A stretch of DNA of 10,086 bases from contig QHBV01000206.1 in NCBI GenBank assembly GCA_003244035.1, positions 7,479 to 17,564 of the forward strand, given 5' to 3'. Shown piece by piece: positions 1 to 6,591 of the stretch; within the stretch, counting starts at the first letter, position 1, and every line of letters starts with the position of its first letter. The notes beneath the pieces were generated by a model that was not told the origin of the DNA, ran no database searches, and saw nothing but the letters and a program-made list of their open reading frames with translations. Source of the DNA: Solirubrobacterales bacterium (GTDB lineage Bacteria; Actinomycetota; Thermoleophilia; Solirubrobacterales; Solirubrobacteraceae). Position numbers and translations under genes: made by a program.

Positions 1-140
1 CGCACGGTCAGCTCGTCGCCGCAAAGGGGGTTCAGGTCGTGGGCCTCGGCGTCGGCGTGCTCGAGCTCGGGGGCCGGCGGGCTCCAATTGTGCGGATGCT
101 TGTAGTGCTCGAGGATGTTCTCGCGGTACAGGTTGTCCAT
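1..140 (-). CDS. sufU: SufU iron-sulfur assembly sulfurtransferase/scaffold, N-terminal part (cut by left edge)
   Basis: The first 46 codons are present and the rest lies outside the window. The start is typical of SufU/NifU-like proteins: MDNLYRENILEHYKHPHN, followed by NPLCGDELTV. Cys40 and Asp42 of the CGD motif match two of the four zinc ligands of Bacillus subtilis SufU (from memory C41, D43, C66, C128). The other ligands are off-window. SufU of this class accepts persulfide sulfur from SufS by zinc-ligand exchange and passes it to the Suf scaffold in the cytoplasm. The ATG lies 2 nt after the sufS stop codon, with a GGAG ribosome-binding sequence 8 nt upstream, inside the end of sufS. 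It is therefore the next gene of the operon and probably translationally coupled. Confidence 0.93.
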   Translation of the reverse strand, partial: MDNLYRENILEHYKHPHNWSPPAPELEHADAEAHDLNPLCGDELTV

Positions 141-142
141 GA

Positions 143-1381
143 CTACAGCTCCAGCACCCGCCGCACGTCGAGCAGCCCCTCGATCAGCCGGTCCACATCG
201 GCCACCGAGTTGTGCACGGCGAAAGACGCGCGCGTGGTCGCGCCCACACCTAGCCTGCGCATCAACGGCTGCGCGCAGTGATGCCCGGCGCGGATGCAGA
301 CGCCCTCGCGGCCGAGGATCTCGCCGACGTCGTGCGGGTGCGCTCCCTCCAGCACGAACGAGATCAGCGCGCCGCGGTCAGCTGCCGCGAGCGGGCCGTG
401 CAGTGTCAGCCCGGGCACCTCGCAGGAAAGCCGCTCGAGCGCGATTGCGACGAGCTCCTGCTCGTGCGCGCGAATCTGCTCCATCCCCAGCGCCTTGATC
501 CAGTCCACGGCCGCGCCGAGCCCGATCACCTCGGCGATCTGCGAGGTGCCGGCCTCGAACTTCCACGGCAGGTCGATCCAGGTCGACTCGTTGGCGCCGA
601 CCGTCCGGATCATGTGACCGCCGCCGATGAACGGCGGCATCTCCTCGAGCAGTGATCGGCGGCCGTGGAGCACGCCGATCCCGGTCGGCCCATAGGCCTT
701 GTGGCCGGTCCACGCGTAGAAGTCCGCGTCCAGAGCGGGCAGGTCGACGGGCAGCTGGGGCACCGCCTGGGTGCCGTCGATCAGGACGACTGCGCCGGCG
801 TCGTGCGCGCGCTGCACGATCGAGGCGACCGGGTTGATCGTCCCGAGCACGTTGGAGATGTGGGCGACGGCCACCAACTTTGGCTCCCGCGCGAGCAGCG
901 CGTCCAGCGCCTCCAGGTCGAGCTGGCCGTCGTCGAGCACCGGCACGTACGCGAGCTCGGCCTCGCGCTCCTGGCACAGGAGCTGCCAGGGGACGATGTT
1001 CGAGTGGTGCTCCATCTCGGTCAGCACCACGAGGTCGCCCCGACCGACGTTCTGGCGCCCCCACGCATACGCGACCAGGTTGATCGCGGCGGTCGCGTTA
1101 GCCGTGAAGATCGTCTCCTCGGGCGTCGACCCGAGCCACTGCGCGATCCGCCCGCGCGCGCCTTCGTACAGGTCGGTCGCCTCGACCGCGAGCGCGTACA
1201 CGCCGCGATGGATCGACGCCCGCGAGTGCGTGTAGTAGCCCGTGATCGCATCGATCACGGGCTGGGGCGTCTGCGAGGTCGCGCTCGAGTCGAGATACAC
1301 AAGCGAGCGACCGTCGAACTCCCGGCGCAGCACCGGGAACTCGGCGGCGACGCCGGCCAGCGAAGGCACCGTCGCCGTCAC
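143..1381 (-). CDS. sufS: SufS cysteine desulfurase (class V aminotransferase fold, group II)
   Basis: This 412-residue PLP enzyme removes sulfur from L-cysteine as an enzyme-bound persulfide, giving alanine and supplying Fe-S cluster assembly. Length is normal for SufS. Visible landmarks are the cofactor-stacking histidine region TEMEHHSNIVPW (H125/H126), the PLP phosphate/ring contacts in LIDGTQAVPQ (D202, Q205), the Schiff-base lysine in WTGHKAYGPTG (K228), and the persulfide cysteine in RAGHHCAQP (C369). His350 in HPHD sits 19 residues before C369. That is where B. subtilis SufS has the His342 that binds the zinc of SufU, which fits the sufU gene directly downstream. I chose the GTG at 1381 because it overlaps the sufC TGA stop (GTGA) and has GAGAAGG 7 nt upstream. 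A longer reading from an ATG at 1414 would overlap sufC by 37 nt and adds 11 residues that do not look like the family. Confidence 0.96.
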   Translation of the reverse strand: MTATVPSLAGVAAEFPVLRREFDGRSLVYLDSSATSQTPQPVIDAITGYYTHSRASIHRGVYALAVEATDLYEGARGRIAQWLGSTPEETIFTANATAAINLVAYAWGRQNVGRGDLVVLTEMEHHSNIVPWQLLCQEREAELAYVPVLDDGQLDLEALDALLAREPKLVAVAHISNVLGTINPVASIVQRAHDAGAVVLIDGTQAVPQLPVDLPALDADFYAWTGHKAYGPTGIGVLHGRRSLLEEMPPFIGGGHMIRTVGANESTWIDLPWKFEAGTSQIAEVIGLGAAVDWIKALGMEQIRAHEQELVAIALERLSCEVPGLTLHGPLAAADRGALISFVLEGAHPHDVGEILGREGVCIRAGHHCAQPLMRRLGVGATTRASFAVHNSVADVDRLIEGLLDVRRVLEL

Positions 1382-2145
1382 GCCGGGACCTTCTCGATCT
1401 CGTCGGTGATCCACCCGTAGCCCTTGGCCTCGAGCTGGTCGACCAGCTCGGGGCCGCCCTGCATCACGATCCTCCCCTGGTACATCACGTGCACGTGGCT
1501 CGGCTGCACGAGGTGGAGGATCCGCTGGTAGTGGGTGATGATCAGCAGGCCCAGGTCAGGCCCGGCGACGGAGTTCACGCCGTTGGCGACCACCCGCAGC
1601 GCGTCGATGTCGAGCCCCGAGTCGGTCTCGTCGAGGATCGCCAGCGCCGGCCGCTGCAGCGCCAGCTGGAGGATCTCCATGCGCTTCTTCTCCCCGCCGG
1701 AGAACCCCTCGTTCAGGTAGCGGCTCGAGAACGCCTTGGGCACGTCGGTCAGCTTCATCGCCGCCTCGACGCTGAGGCGGAACTCCTTCAGCGGGATCGG
1801 CTCCTCGCCGCGGGCCTCGCGGTGGGCGTTGAGCACCGTGCGCAGGTACTTGGTGACCGTCACCCCAGGCACCGAGATCGGGTACTGGAAGGCCATGAAC
1901 AGCCCCATCCGCGCGCGCTCGTCGGGGTCCGCGGCGGTCACGTCCTGGCCCTTGAAGATCACCTGTCCCTCGGTCACCTCCAGGTTGGGATGACCCATGA
2001 TCGCGTTGGCCAGGGTGGACTTCCCCGAGCCGTTCGGGCCCATCAGGGCGTGGATCTCGCCCTTGCCCACGGCCAGGTCGAGGCCCCGCAGGATCTCCTT
2101 GTCACCCGCGCGGACGTGAAGGTTTCGAATCTCTAGCTCTGACAT
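1378..2145 (-). CDS. sufC: SufC, ABC-type ATPase of the Suf Fe-S assembly complex
   Basis: A 255-residue cytosolic ABC ATPase of full family length. In the Suf pathway SufC binds the SufB/SufD scaffold and uses ATP hydrolysis to drive cluster assembly; it is not a membrane transporter. Visible motifs are Walker A GPNGSGKS (residues 36-43), the Q-loop in AFQYPISVPG (Q87), the signature NEGFSGGEKKR (145-155), Walker B LAILDETDSGLD (D172, E173) and the H-loop ITHYQRIL (H205). FSGGEKKR and DETDSGLD are characteristic of SufC rather than of transport ATPases. The stop overlaps the sufS start, and the gene begins 21 nt after the Rrf2 regulator stop. The GGAG preceding the ATG touches the start codon with no spacer, so the ribosome-binding site is unusual. 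The partner genes sufB and sufD are not adjacent here. Confidence 0.97.
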   Translation of the reverse strand: MSELEIRNLHVRAGDKEILRGLDLAVGKGEIHALMGPNGSGKSTLANAIMGHPNLEVTEGQVIFKGQDVTAADPDERARMGLFMAFQYPISVPGVTVTKYLRTVLNAHREARGEEPIPLKEFRLSVEAAMKLTDVPKAFSSRYLNEGFSGGEKKRMEILQLALQRPALAILDETDSGLDIDALRVVANGVNSVAGPDLGLLIITHYQRILHLVQPSHVHVMYQGRIVMQGGPELVDQLEAKGYGWITDEIEKVPA

Positions 2146-2166
2146 CTCCAGCTTTCGGTTGTGTGT

Positions 2167-2649
2167 TCAGGCGACGACCGCACCGACGCCGGAGGCGTTG
2201 GTGGGCTCGCGCTCGTTGCGGCGCGAGAACTCGACCAGCTCCGCCAGCGTCGTCGTCTGTAGCGAGCGCACGATCCCGGCCTGGACGCGCATCCACAGGA
2301 GCTTGGTCGCGCAGCCGCGGCCGGCGTCGGGCTCGTGTGAGCACAGGACGCGTTCGGTGTGGTCGTGCACGAAGCACTCCATCGGGGCGATCGACCCCTC
2401 CAGCGCGTGCACGACCTCGTCCATCGGGATCTCCTCGGCGGGTCGCGCCAGCCAGTAGCCCCCGTGCGCGCCGCGCGCGCTCATCACGAGCTCGGCCTTG
2501 CGCAACCGCGCGACCACCTGCTCGAGGTAGGCCAGCGGCAGCCCCTCGGCATCGGCGATCGCCTTCAGGCTCGTCGGGTGCTCTGGCGACTGGCGCCCGA
2601 GCTCGACCATCAGGCGCACGCCGTACTCCGCCTTGGAGGAGAAGATCAT
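2167..2649 (-). CDS. Rrf2-family transcriptional regulator, probable Fe-S sensor of the suf operon
   Basis: A 160-residue winged helix-turn-helix protein of the IscR/Rrf2 family. The N-terminus MIFSSKAEYGVRLMVELG is the classic family start. It is followed by the recognition-helix region LPLAYLEQVVARLRKAELV (about 37-55) and the wing SARGAHGGYWLARP (about 57-70). Three cysteines, C92, C103 and C113, lie in the region where IscR binds its [2Fe-2S] cluster, so cluster binding is likely. The spacing (C-x10-C-x9-C) is longer than IscR's C-x5-C-x5-C. The gene is first in the suf cluster and likely senses Fe-S supply to control it. An in-frame TTG at 2658 would add three residues; I prefer the ATG because it matches the family N-terminus. 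The direction of regulation (repressor or activator) cannot be read from the sequence. It is not certain whether it should be called SufR or IscR, so no symbol is given. Confidence 0.92.
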   Translation of the reverse strand: MIFSSKAEYGVRLMVELGRQSPEHPTSLKAIADAEGLPLAYLEQVVARLRKAELVMSARGAHGGYWLARPAEEIPMDEVVHALEGSIAPMECFVHDHTERVLCSHEPDAGRGCATKLLWMRVQAGIVRSLQTTTLAELVEFSRRNEREPTNASGVGAVVA

Positions 2650-2656
2650 CTTCCCC

Positions 2657-2680
2657 AAATCCTACCAGCCAGGTCGGTTT
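2657..2680 (-). promoter_or_regulatory. Imperfect dyad at the start of the Rrf2-suf operon, candidate operator
   Basis: Read on the minus strand, the arms are AAACCGACC and GGTAGGATTT around TGGCT, an imperfect inverted repeat. It lies just upstream of the Rrf2 ATG and overlaps the alternative TTG start. Next to it is an AT-rich patch (2678-2687) that includes a weak -10-like CATAAA on the minus strand at 2687-2682. That would put transcription start inside the dyad, as expected for an autoregulated repressor. No convincing -35 box is visible. The operator role is inferred from position. Confidence 0.4.
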
Positions 2681-2688
2681 ATTTATGT

Positions 2689-2704
2689 GGCCGCTTGCGC
2701 GGCC
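2689..2704. repeat. Perfect 6-bp inverted repeat in the suf/rnd divergent intergenic region
   Basis: GGCCGC-TTGC-GCGGCC is a perfect stem with a 4-nt loop, lying between the divergently read Rrf2 and ribonuclease D genes. A second, wider symmetry flanks it: CCCCAAA at 2653-2659 and TTTGGGG at 2709-2715. With this GC content a 6-bp palindrome can arise by chance, so function is uncertain. It could be a protein-binding site or a hairpin in a 5' leader. Confidence 0.4.
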
Positions 2705-2742
2705 CTGGTTTGGGGCAATCCCGCGCAGCCGCCACCCCACTG

Positions 2743-2748
2743 TAGGGT
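2743..2748 (+). promoter_or_regulatory. -10-like box TAGGGT placed for leaderless transcription of rnd
   Basis: TAGGGT fits the TANNNT -10 pattern common in actinobacteria. Exactly six bases separate it from the ATG at 2755, so the expected +1 is the A of the start codon. No Shine-Dalgarno sequence lies upstream of this ATG, which supports a leaderless mRNA. No clear -35 box is seen. This is a positional inference. Confidence 0.5.
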
Positions 2749-2754
2749 CCTTGC

Positions 2755-3939
2755 ATGGACGCGCGGGGGCTCGCAGACTCAGACGATGTCGTGCAGGTTG
2801 CGTCCCTCGCGGCGGCGCGCGGCCGGCTCGGGATCGACACCGAGTTCATGTCCGAGGGTCGTTACCGAGCCTTGCTCTGCCTGGTACAGGTAGCCGTCGA
2901 GGATCCCGAGGTGCCCGACGGCACGCGGATCGTCCTGATCGACTCGCTGGGCGACGCCGACGCCTCGCCGCTCGCGCGGCTGCTCGCCGACCCTGCCGTC
3001 GAGGTCGTCCTGCACGCGGGCCGCCAGGACGTCGCGATCCTCCACCGCGCCTGGCGCACACTCGTCACAAGTATCTTCGACACGCAGATCGCGGCCGGCT
3101 TCGCGGGCGCGAGCGCCCAGGCCGGTTACGGCAACCTGATCGCCCAGGTCCTCGGCCACCAGGTCGGCAAGAGCGCGAGCTACACCCGCTGGGATGCCCG
3201 TCCCCTGTCCGCCGAGCAGCTGCGCTACGCGGCCGAGGACGTGGTCCATCTGCTGGCGCTCGCCGACGAGCTGCAGCGGCGCCTGCGCGAGAGCTCAAGG
3301 CTCGACTGGGCGCGTGAGGAATGCCTTCGACTGCAGGGCGCGACCGATGAGCGCGACCCCGAGACGGCCTGGGAGCGCCTGCCGCGGGCATCCTCGCTGG
3401 ATCCGCGCGCCCGCGCCGTCGCACGCGAGCTGGCGGCGTGGCGCGAGCGAACCGCGTCCCGCGAGGATCGCCCCGTGGGCTCGGTACTCGCCGACCCGGC
3501 ACTGGTCGAGCTCGCCAAGCGCCAGCCCTCGGATCAGCGGGGGCTCGAGCAGATCCGGGGCATACACCCCTCGGGCATCAGGCGTCGCGGTGACGCGCTT
3601 CTCGCGGCGATCGGCAAGGGGCTGCAGGCGCCTCCGATCCCGCGCGAGCAGGCGCGCGGGCGCTCGGAGCTCGGCGATGCGCCGCTGATCGCGCTCGCCG
3701 AGGCGCTCCTGCGCGCTCGCTCGCAGGAGGCTGGGCTCGCGTATGAGCTGCTCGCCTCGCGCGGCGAGCTCGAGCGAATCGTCGCGGCCGCGCGGCGCGG
3801 CGAGCCCGAGCCCGAGCTCCGGACGCTCACCGGATGGCGACGCGAGCTGGTGGGCGCAGACCTCCGGGACCTGCTCGCCGGTCGCAGCACGATCGCCGTC
3901 GGCCCCGACCGCCGGCTCGTGCTCGGCAGCCCGGGGTGA
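2755..3939 (+). CDS. rnd: Ribonuclease D (DEDD 3'-5' exoribonuclease with HRDC domain)
   Basis: A 394-residue protein with the architecture of RNase D, a 3'-5' exonuclease that trims tRNA and other structured RNA ends using two metal ions. The DEDDy catalytic residues are readable: D28 and E30 in GIDTEF (Exo I), D92 in HAGRQDVAIL (Exo II), and Y158 with D162 in LRYAAEDVVHLL (Exo III). FDTQIAAG (D109) and WDARPLS are further family motifs. An HRDC RNA-binding domain follows at about 213-290 (ARELAAWRE... ELAKRQPSD... IRGIHPSGIRRRG). The C-terminal ~100 residues are Arg/Ala/Leu-rich helices like the second HRDC-like module of RNase D. It stands alone, divergent from the suf operon and convergent with the next gene, whose stop lies 15 nt away. 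The start ATG has no Shine-Dalgarno but follows a well placed -10-like box. Confidence 0.93.
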   Translation: MDARGLADSDDVVQVASLAAARGRLGIDTEFMSEGRYRALLCLVQVAVEDPEVPDGTRIVLIDSLGDADASPLARLLADPAVEVVLHAGRQDVAILHRAWRTLVTSIFDTQIAAGFAGASAQAGYGNLIAQVLGHQVGKSASYTRWDARPLSAEQLRYAAEDVVHLLALADELQRRLRESSRLDWAREECLRLQGATDERDPETAWERLPRASSLDPRARAVARELAAWRERTASREDRPVGSVLADPALVELAKRQPSDQRGLEQIRGIHPSGIRRRGDALLAAIGKGLQAPPIPREQARGRSELGDAPLIALAEALLRARSQEAGLAYELLASRGELERIVAAARRGEPEPELRTLTGWRRELVGADLRDLLAGRSTIAVGPDRRLVLGSPG

Positions 3940-3954
3940 ACCGTCGCAAGACCC

Positions 3955-4428
3955 TTACGAAACCCCCTGCTCGAGCATCAGCGACAGCGCCGGGGAGCGG
4001 TCGAACAGCGCGTGCGAGAGCGCCAGCTGGATCGTTCGCGGGCGCTGGATCCAATGCTTGTCGACCCCCAGCAGGTCTCCGAAGGCGGTCGCGTAGGTCA
4101 GGCGCAGCTTGCGCCCGGGCGAGTCGGCCGCGTGCTCCTCGCCGGTGTCGGCGTTGGCGCCGCTCCAGCCGGCCGCGCGCAGGCGATCGTGCTCGCCCTT
4201 GAGCAGGTCTTCCGAGGTCTTGTACATCGGATCGGCGATCACCAGCTCCACCGCGCAATACGCGGTCGAACCGCTGTCGCACTCCTTGGCCTGGACCACG
4301 ATCTGCGCGCCGGCGACGAGCGGCAGGCGAGCGAGGTCCGGGGAGCTGTGGCCGCCGCCCTGCCCGCAGCCAACGAGCGTCGCGGCCACCAGCGCCCCCG
4401 TTGCCAGCCCTAGTCTTCGCACTGTCAT
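3955..4428 (-). CDS. Putative lipoprotein of unknown function
   Basis: A 157-residue protein whose N-terminus is a clear lipoprotein signal peptide: positively charged MTVRR, a hydrophobic stretch, and the lipobox LVGC with the lipidated Cys21, then a Gly/Ser linker. It should be anchored on the outer face of the cytoplasmic membrane. The mature part has two further cysteines (C50, C58) spaced as a likely disulfide, a motif MYKTSEDLLKGEHDRLRAAGW (about 68-88), and a C-terminal segment ending in LMLEQGVS. I do not recognise the family. Open frame continues far upstream of this ATG, but that extension is charged low-complexity sequence antisense to the next gene, and the signal peptide fixes the start here. 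It is read divergently from the membrane glycosyltransferase gene, with only 9 nt between the two start codons, so the two may share control. Confidence 0.82.
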   Translation of the reverse strand: MTVRRLGLATGALVAATLVGCGQGGGHSSPDLARLPLVAGAQIVVQAKECDSGSTAYCAVELVIADPMYKTSEDLLKGEHDRLRAAGWSGANADTGEEHAADSPGRKLRLTYATAFGDLLGVDKHWIQRPRTIQLALSHALFDRSPALSLMLEQGVS

Positions 4429-4437
4429 GGTGCCGGC

Positions 4438-6579
4438 ATGATCGCAGCGGCGTCCGGCGTCGGCGTCGCCCGCTACGCGCTCGGCGTCGCGGCGCTGCTG
4501 GTCATCGGCGGCTCGCTCGCGCTCGCCGCCGTGGCGCTTCGCCGCCGCTTGCTCGGAGACTGGACGGGAGCCCCTGCTCGTCTGGCCGAATCGGTGATCG
4601 CGCTTGCGCTGCTCACCGCGATCCTGGAAGCGGTGGGGACGATCGGGCTGTTCCAGCTCGGACCGGTCGTCGGGGTGACGGCGCTCACCAGCCTGGGAGT
4701 GGCGAGAGCGGCCGGCATGCCCGGGCGGGACCACTCGCGCCAAGCGGTGGTCCCGCACGGGCGGGCCGGCCTGCTGGTCGCGCTGCTGGCCGCCGCCGCC
4801 GTGCTCGCCGAGTGGGCCGTACCGACCTTTCAGTCCTACGACGTCGGGATCCGCACCTTCGACTCGCTCTGGTACCACCTGCCGTGGGCGGCGTCTTTTG
4901 CCCAGACCGGGCAGGTCACCGGGTTGCGGTTCACCGACGTCGAGTATCTGACCGCGTTCTACCCCGCCACCGCCGAGCTGCTGCACGGCCTCGGGATCGT
5001 CCTCTTCGCCCGCGACACGCTATCGCCGGCGCTCAACCTGCTGTGGCTCGGCCTCGCGCTACTCGCCGCCTGGTGTGTGGGGCGACCGCGGGGCCTCGGT
5101 CCCGCGACGCTGACGGGGGCGGCGCTGGCGCTGGGGACGCCGATGATGACCTTCTCCCAGGCGGGCAGCGCCGCCAACGACGTGCTCGGGGTGTTCCTGC
5201 TGCTGGCCGCCGTGGCTTTGCTGGTGAACGCCGAGGGCGCGAAGGGTCCGGGCGCGTGGCCGGAGCGCGCCCCGCTCGCACTCGCCGCCGTGGCCGCTGG
5301 GCTCGCGATCGCGGTCAAGCTCAGCCTGCTCGCGCCCGTCGCGGCGCTGACCGTGGGGGTGCTGGCGCTGGCGCCCGCGGGCCGCCGCCGCGCGGGCGCG
5401 GCGCTGTGGCTGGGGCCGCTGATCCTCGCCGGCGGGTTCTGGTACGTGCGCAACCTGATCGCGGTGGGCAACCCGCTTCCGTGGGTGAGCATTCCCGGCC
5501 TCTCCACCCCCGCTGCACCGCTCCAAGCGCACACCGCTTTCTCGGTCGCGCATTACATAGTCAACGGCCGCATCCTTCATCGGTTCTTCGAGCCGGGGCT
5601 GACGTCCGGTCTGGGGCCCTGGTGGCCGGCGATCGTGGTCGCGGCGGTGCTCGGGCCGCTGCTGTGCGTGCTCGCGCCCGGTGGCCGGCAGGGGAGCACC
5701 CGCGTGCTCGGCCTCGTCGCGGTCGCCGCGCTGCTCGGATACCTGGTGACGCCGGAGTCGGCCGCCGGACCTTCCGGTCAGCCGCTGGGCTTCGCGTTCA
5801 ATCTCCGCTACAGCGCGCCGGCGCTAACGCTGGCGCTGACTGTGCTGCCGCTCGCGCCGTTCCTGGGTGGCGCCCGGCGCCGGGTGATCGTGCTTGGCGC
5901 GCTCGCGGTGCTGATGGTGGCGACGCTCGCGCAGACGCGGCTCTGGCCCTCCTCGGACCTCGCCGGCGCAGTCGCTCTCGGCGCGGCCCTCGCACTCGCC
6001 GCCGCGCTCGCCCGGACCCTGAGGGGTCGGCGGCGGCCACGCACCCGGCTCGTCGCGGGCCTGCTCGTCCTGGGCCTGCTCGCGCCCCTCTCCGCGGCCG
6101 CGGCGGGCGGCTATCTGCTGCAGCGCCACTACCTCCGCGGGCGCTACGCCTACCAGCCGGGAGTCTCGTCGCTGTCAGGGGTGTGGGCCTTCTTCCGCCA
6201 CGTGCACGATGCGCGCGTAGGGATCGTCGGCACGTTCGGCGGCTTCTTCTCCTATCCCCTGTATGGCCTCGACGACTCCGACCATGTCCAGTATGTCGCC
6301 GGGCACGGGCCGCACGGGTCGTTCACCGCGATCGGCACGTGCCCGCGGTGGCGGGCGACGGTGAACGCGGGGCATTACCGCGATCTCGTCACAACCCCGT
6401 CGCGCGATCCGTGGCACCCCAGAGCCCTCGGCCCCTCGCTTGAGGGCGCATGGACCGCATCGGATCCCGCCGCCCGGGCCGTCTACACCCACCGCGCGGC
6501 CGGCCAGACGATCACGATCTACGAGCTGCACGGGGCGCTGAACCCTGCCACGTGCCATCCACGGCCCCGCACCGGCTAA
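4438..6579 (+). CDS. Polytopic membrane protein, probable GT-C-type glycosyltransferase
   Basis: A 713-residue integral membrane protein with roughly a dozen hydrophobic segments, beginning at residues about 8-30, 52-70 and 105-124 and continuing to about 565. A soluble tail of about 145 residues with conserved-looking GGFFSYPLYGLDDSDHVQYV follows. After the third segment comes an outward-facing loop with QSYDVGIRTFDSLWYHLP (D142, Y146, H147). This resembles the acidic first loop of GT-C glycosyltransferases of the GT39/GT83/PMT-like group, which use lipid-phosphate sugars to modify lipids or proteins outside the cell. A later loop carries SQAGSAANDVLG, also typical of these proteins. Donor, acceptor and exact family cannot be told from the sequence. 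The ATG at 4438 opens directly into the first membrane segment. A TANNNT box (TAGTCT, 4411-4416) lies inside the divergent lipoprotein gene. The oligopeptidase gene follows after 12 nt. Confidence 0.8.
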   Translation: MIAAASGVGVARYALGVAALLVIGGSLALAAVALRRRLLGDWTGAPARLAESVIALALLTAILEAVGTIGLFQLGPVVGVTALTSLGVARAAGMPGRDHSRQAVVPHGRAGLLVALLAAAAVLAEWAVPTFQSYDVGIRTFDSLWYHLPWAASFAQTGQVTGLRFTDVEYLTAFYPATAELLHGLGIVLFARDTLSPALNLLWLGLALLAAWCVGRPRGLGPATLTGAALALGTPMMTFSQAGSAANDVLGVFLLLAAVALLVNAEGAKGPGAWPERAPLALAAVAAGLAIAVKLSLLAPVAALTVGVLALAPAGRRRAGAALWLGPLILAGGFWYVRNLIAVGNPLPWVSIPGLSTPAAPLQAHTAFSVAHYIVNGRILHRFFEPGLTSGLGPWWPAIVVAAVLGPLLCVLAPGGRQGSTRVLGLVAVAALLGYLVTPESAAGPSGQPLGFAFNLRYSAPALTLALTVLPLAPFLGGARRRVIVLGALAVLMVATLAQTRLWPSSDLAGAVALGAALALAAALARTLRGRRRPRTRLVAGLLVLGLLAPLSAAAAGGYLLQRHYLRGRYAYQPGVSSLSGVWAFFRHVHDARVGIVGTFGGFFSYPLYGLDDSDHVQYVAGHGPHGSFTAIGTCPRWRATVNAGHYRDLVTTPSRDPWHPRALGPSLEGAWTASDPAARAVYTHRAAGQTITIYELHGALNPATCHPRPRTG

Positions 6580-6582
6580 CCT
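6577..6582 (+). promoter_or_regulatory. TAACCT, possible -10 box for the oligopeptidase gene
   Basis: TAACCT fits TANNNT and overlaps the TAA stop of the upstream membrane-protein gene. It ends 9 nt before the ATG at 6592, which predicts a start about 3 nt upstream of the ATG. The GGAG before this ATG abuts it with no spacer, a poor ribosome-binding geometry, so near-leaderless initiation would make sense. The alternative is simple co-transcription with the upstream gene. Confidence 0.3.
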
Positions 6583-6591
6583 CGCTCGGAG

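Noticed and set aside
665..1420. Long plus-strand open frame opposite sufS
   Set aside because: It is an antisense shadow of a well-defined gene: arginine/valine-rich, with no motif, and explained by high GC content.
1489..2136. Long plus-strand open frame opposite sufC
   Set aside because: Shadow of sufC, whose full set of ABC ATPase motifs is intact on the minus strand.
3933..3966. GGGGT/ACCCC pairing between the convergent rnd and lipoprotein genes as a shared terminator
   Set aside because: Only 5 bp with a 24-nt loop and no U-tract. Likely chance at this GC content.
3955..4986. 343-codon version of the lipoprotein frame extending upstream
   Set aside because: The added 186 residues are charged low-complexity sequence antisense to the membrane protein, while a perfect lipoprotein signal peptide starts at 4428.
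4401..6443. 680-codon plus-strand frame overlapping the membrane protein
   Set aside because: Arginine-rich out-of-frame shadow. The frame starting at 4438 encodes coherent membrane segments and GT-C-like loops.
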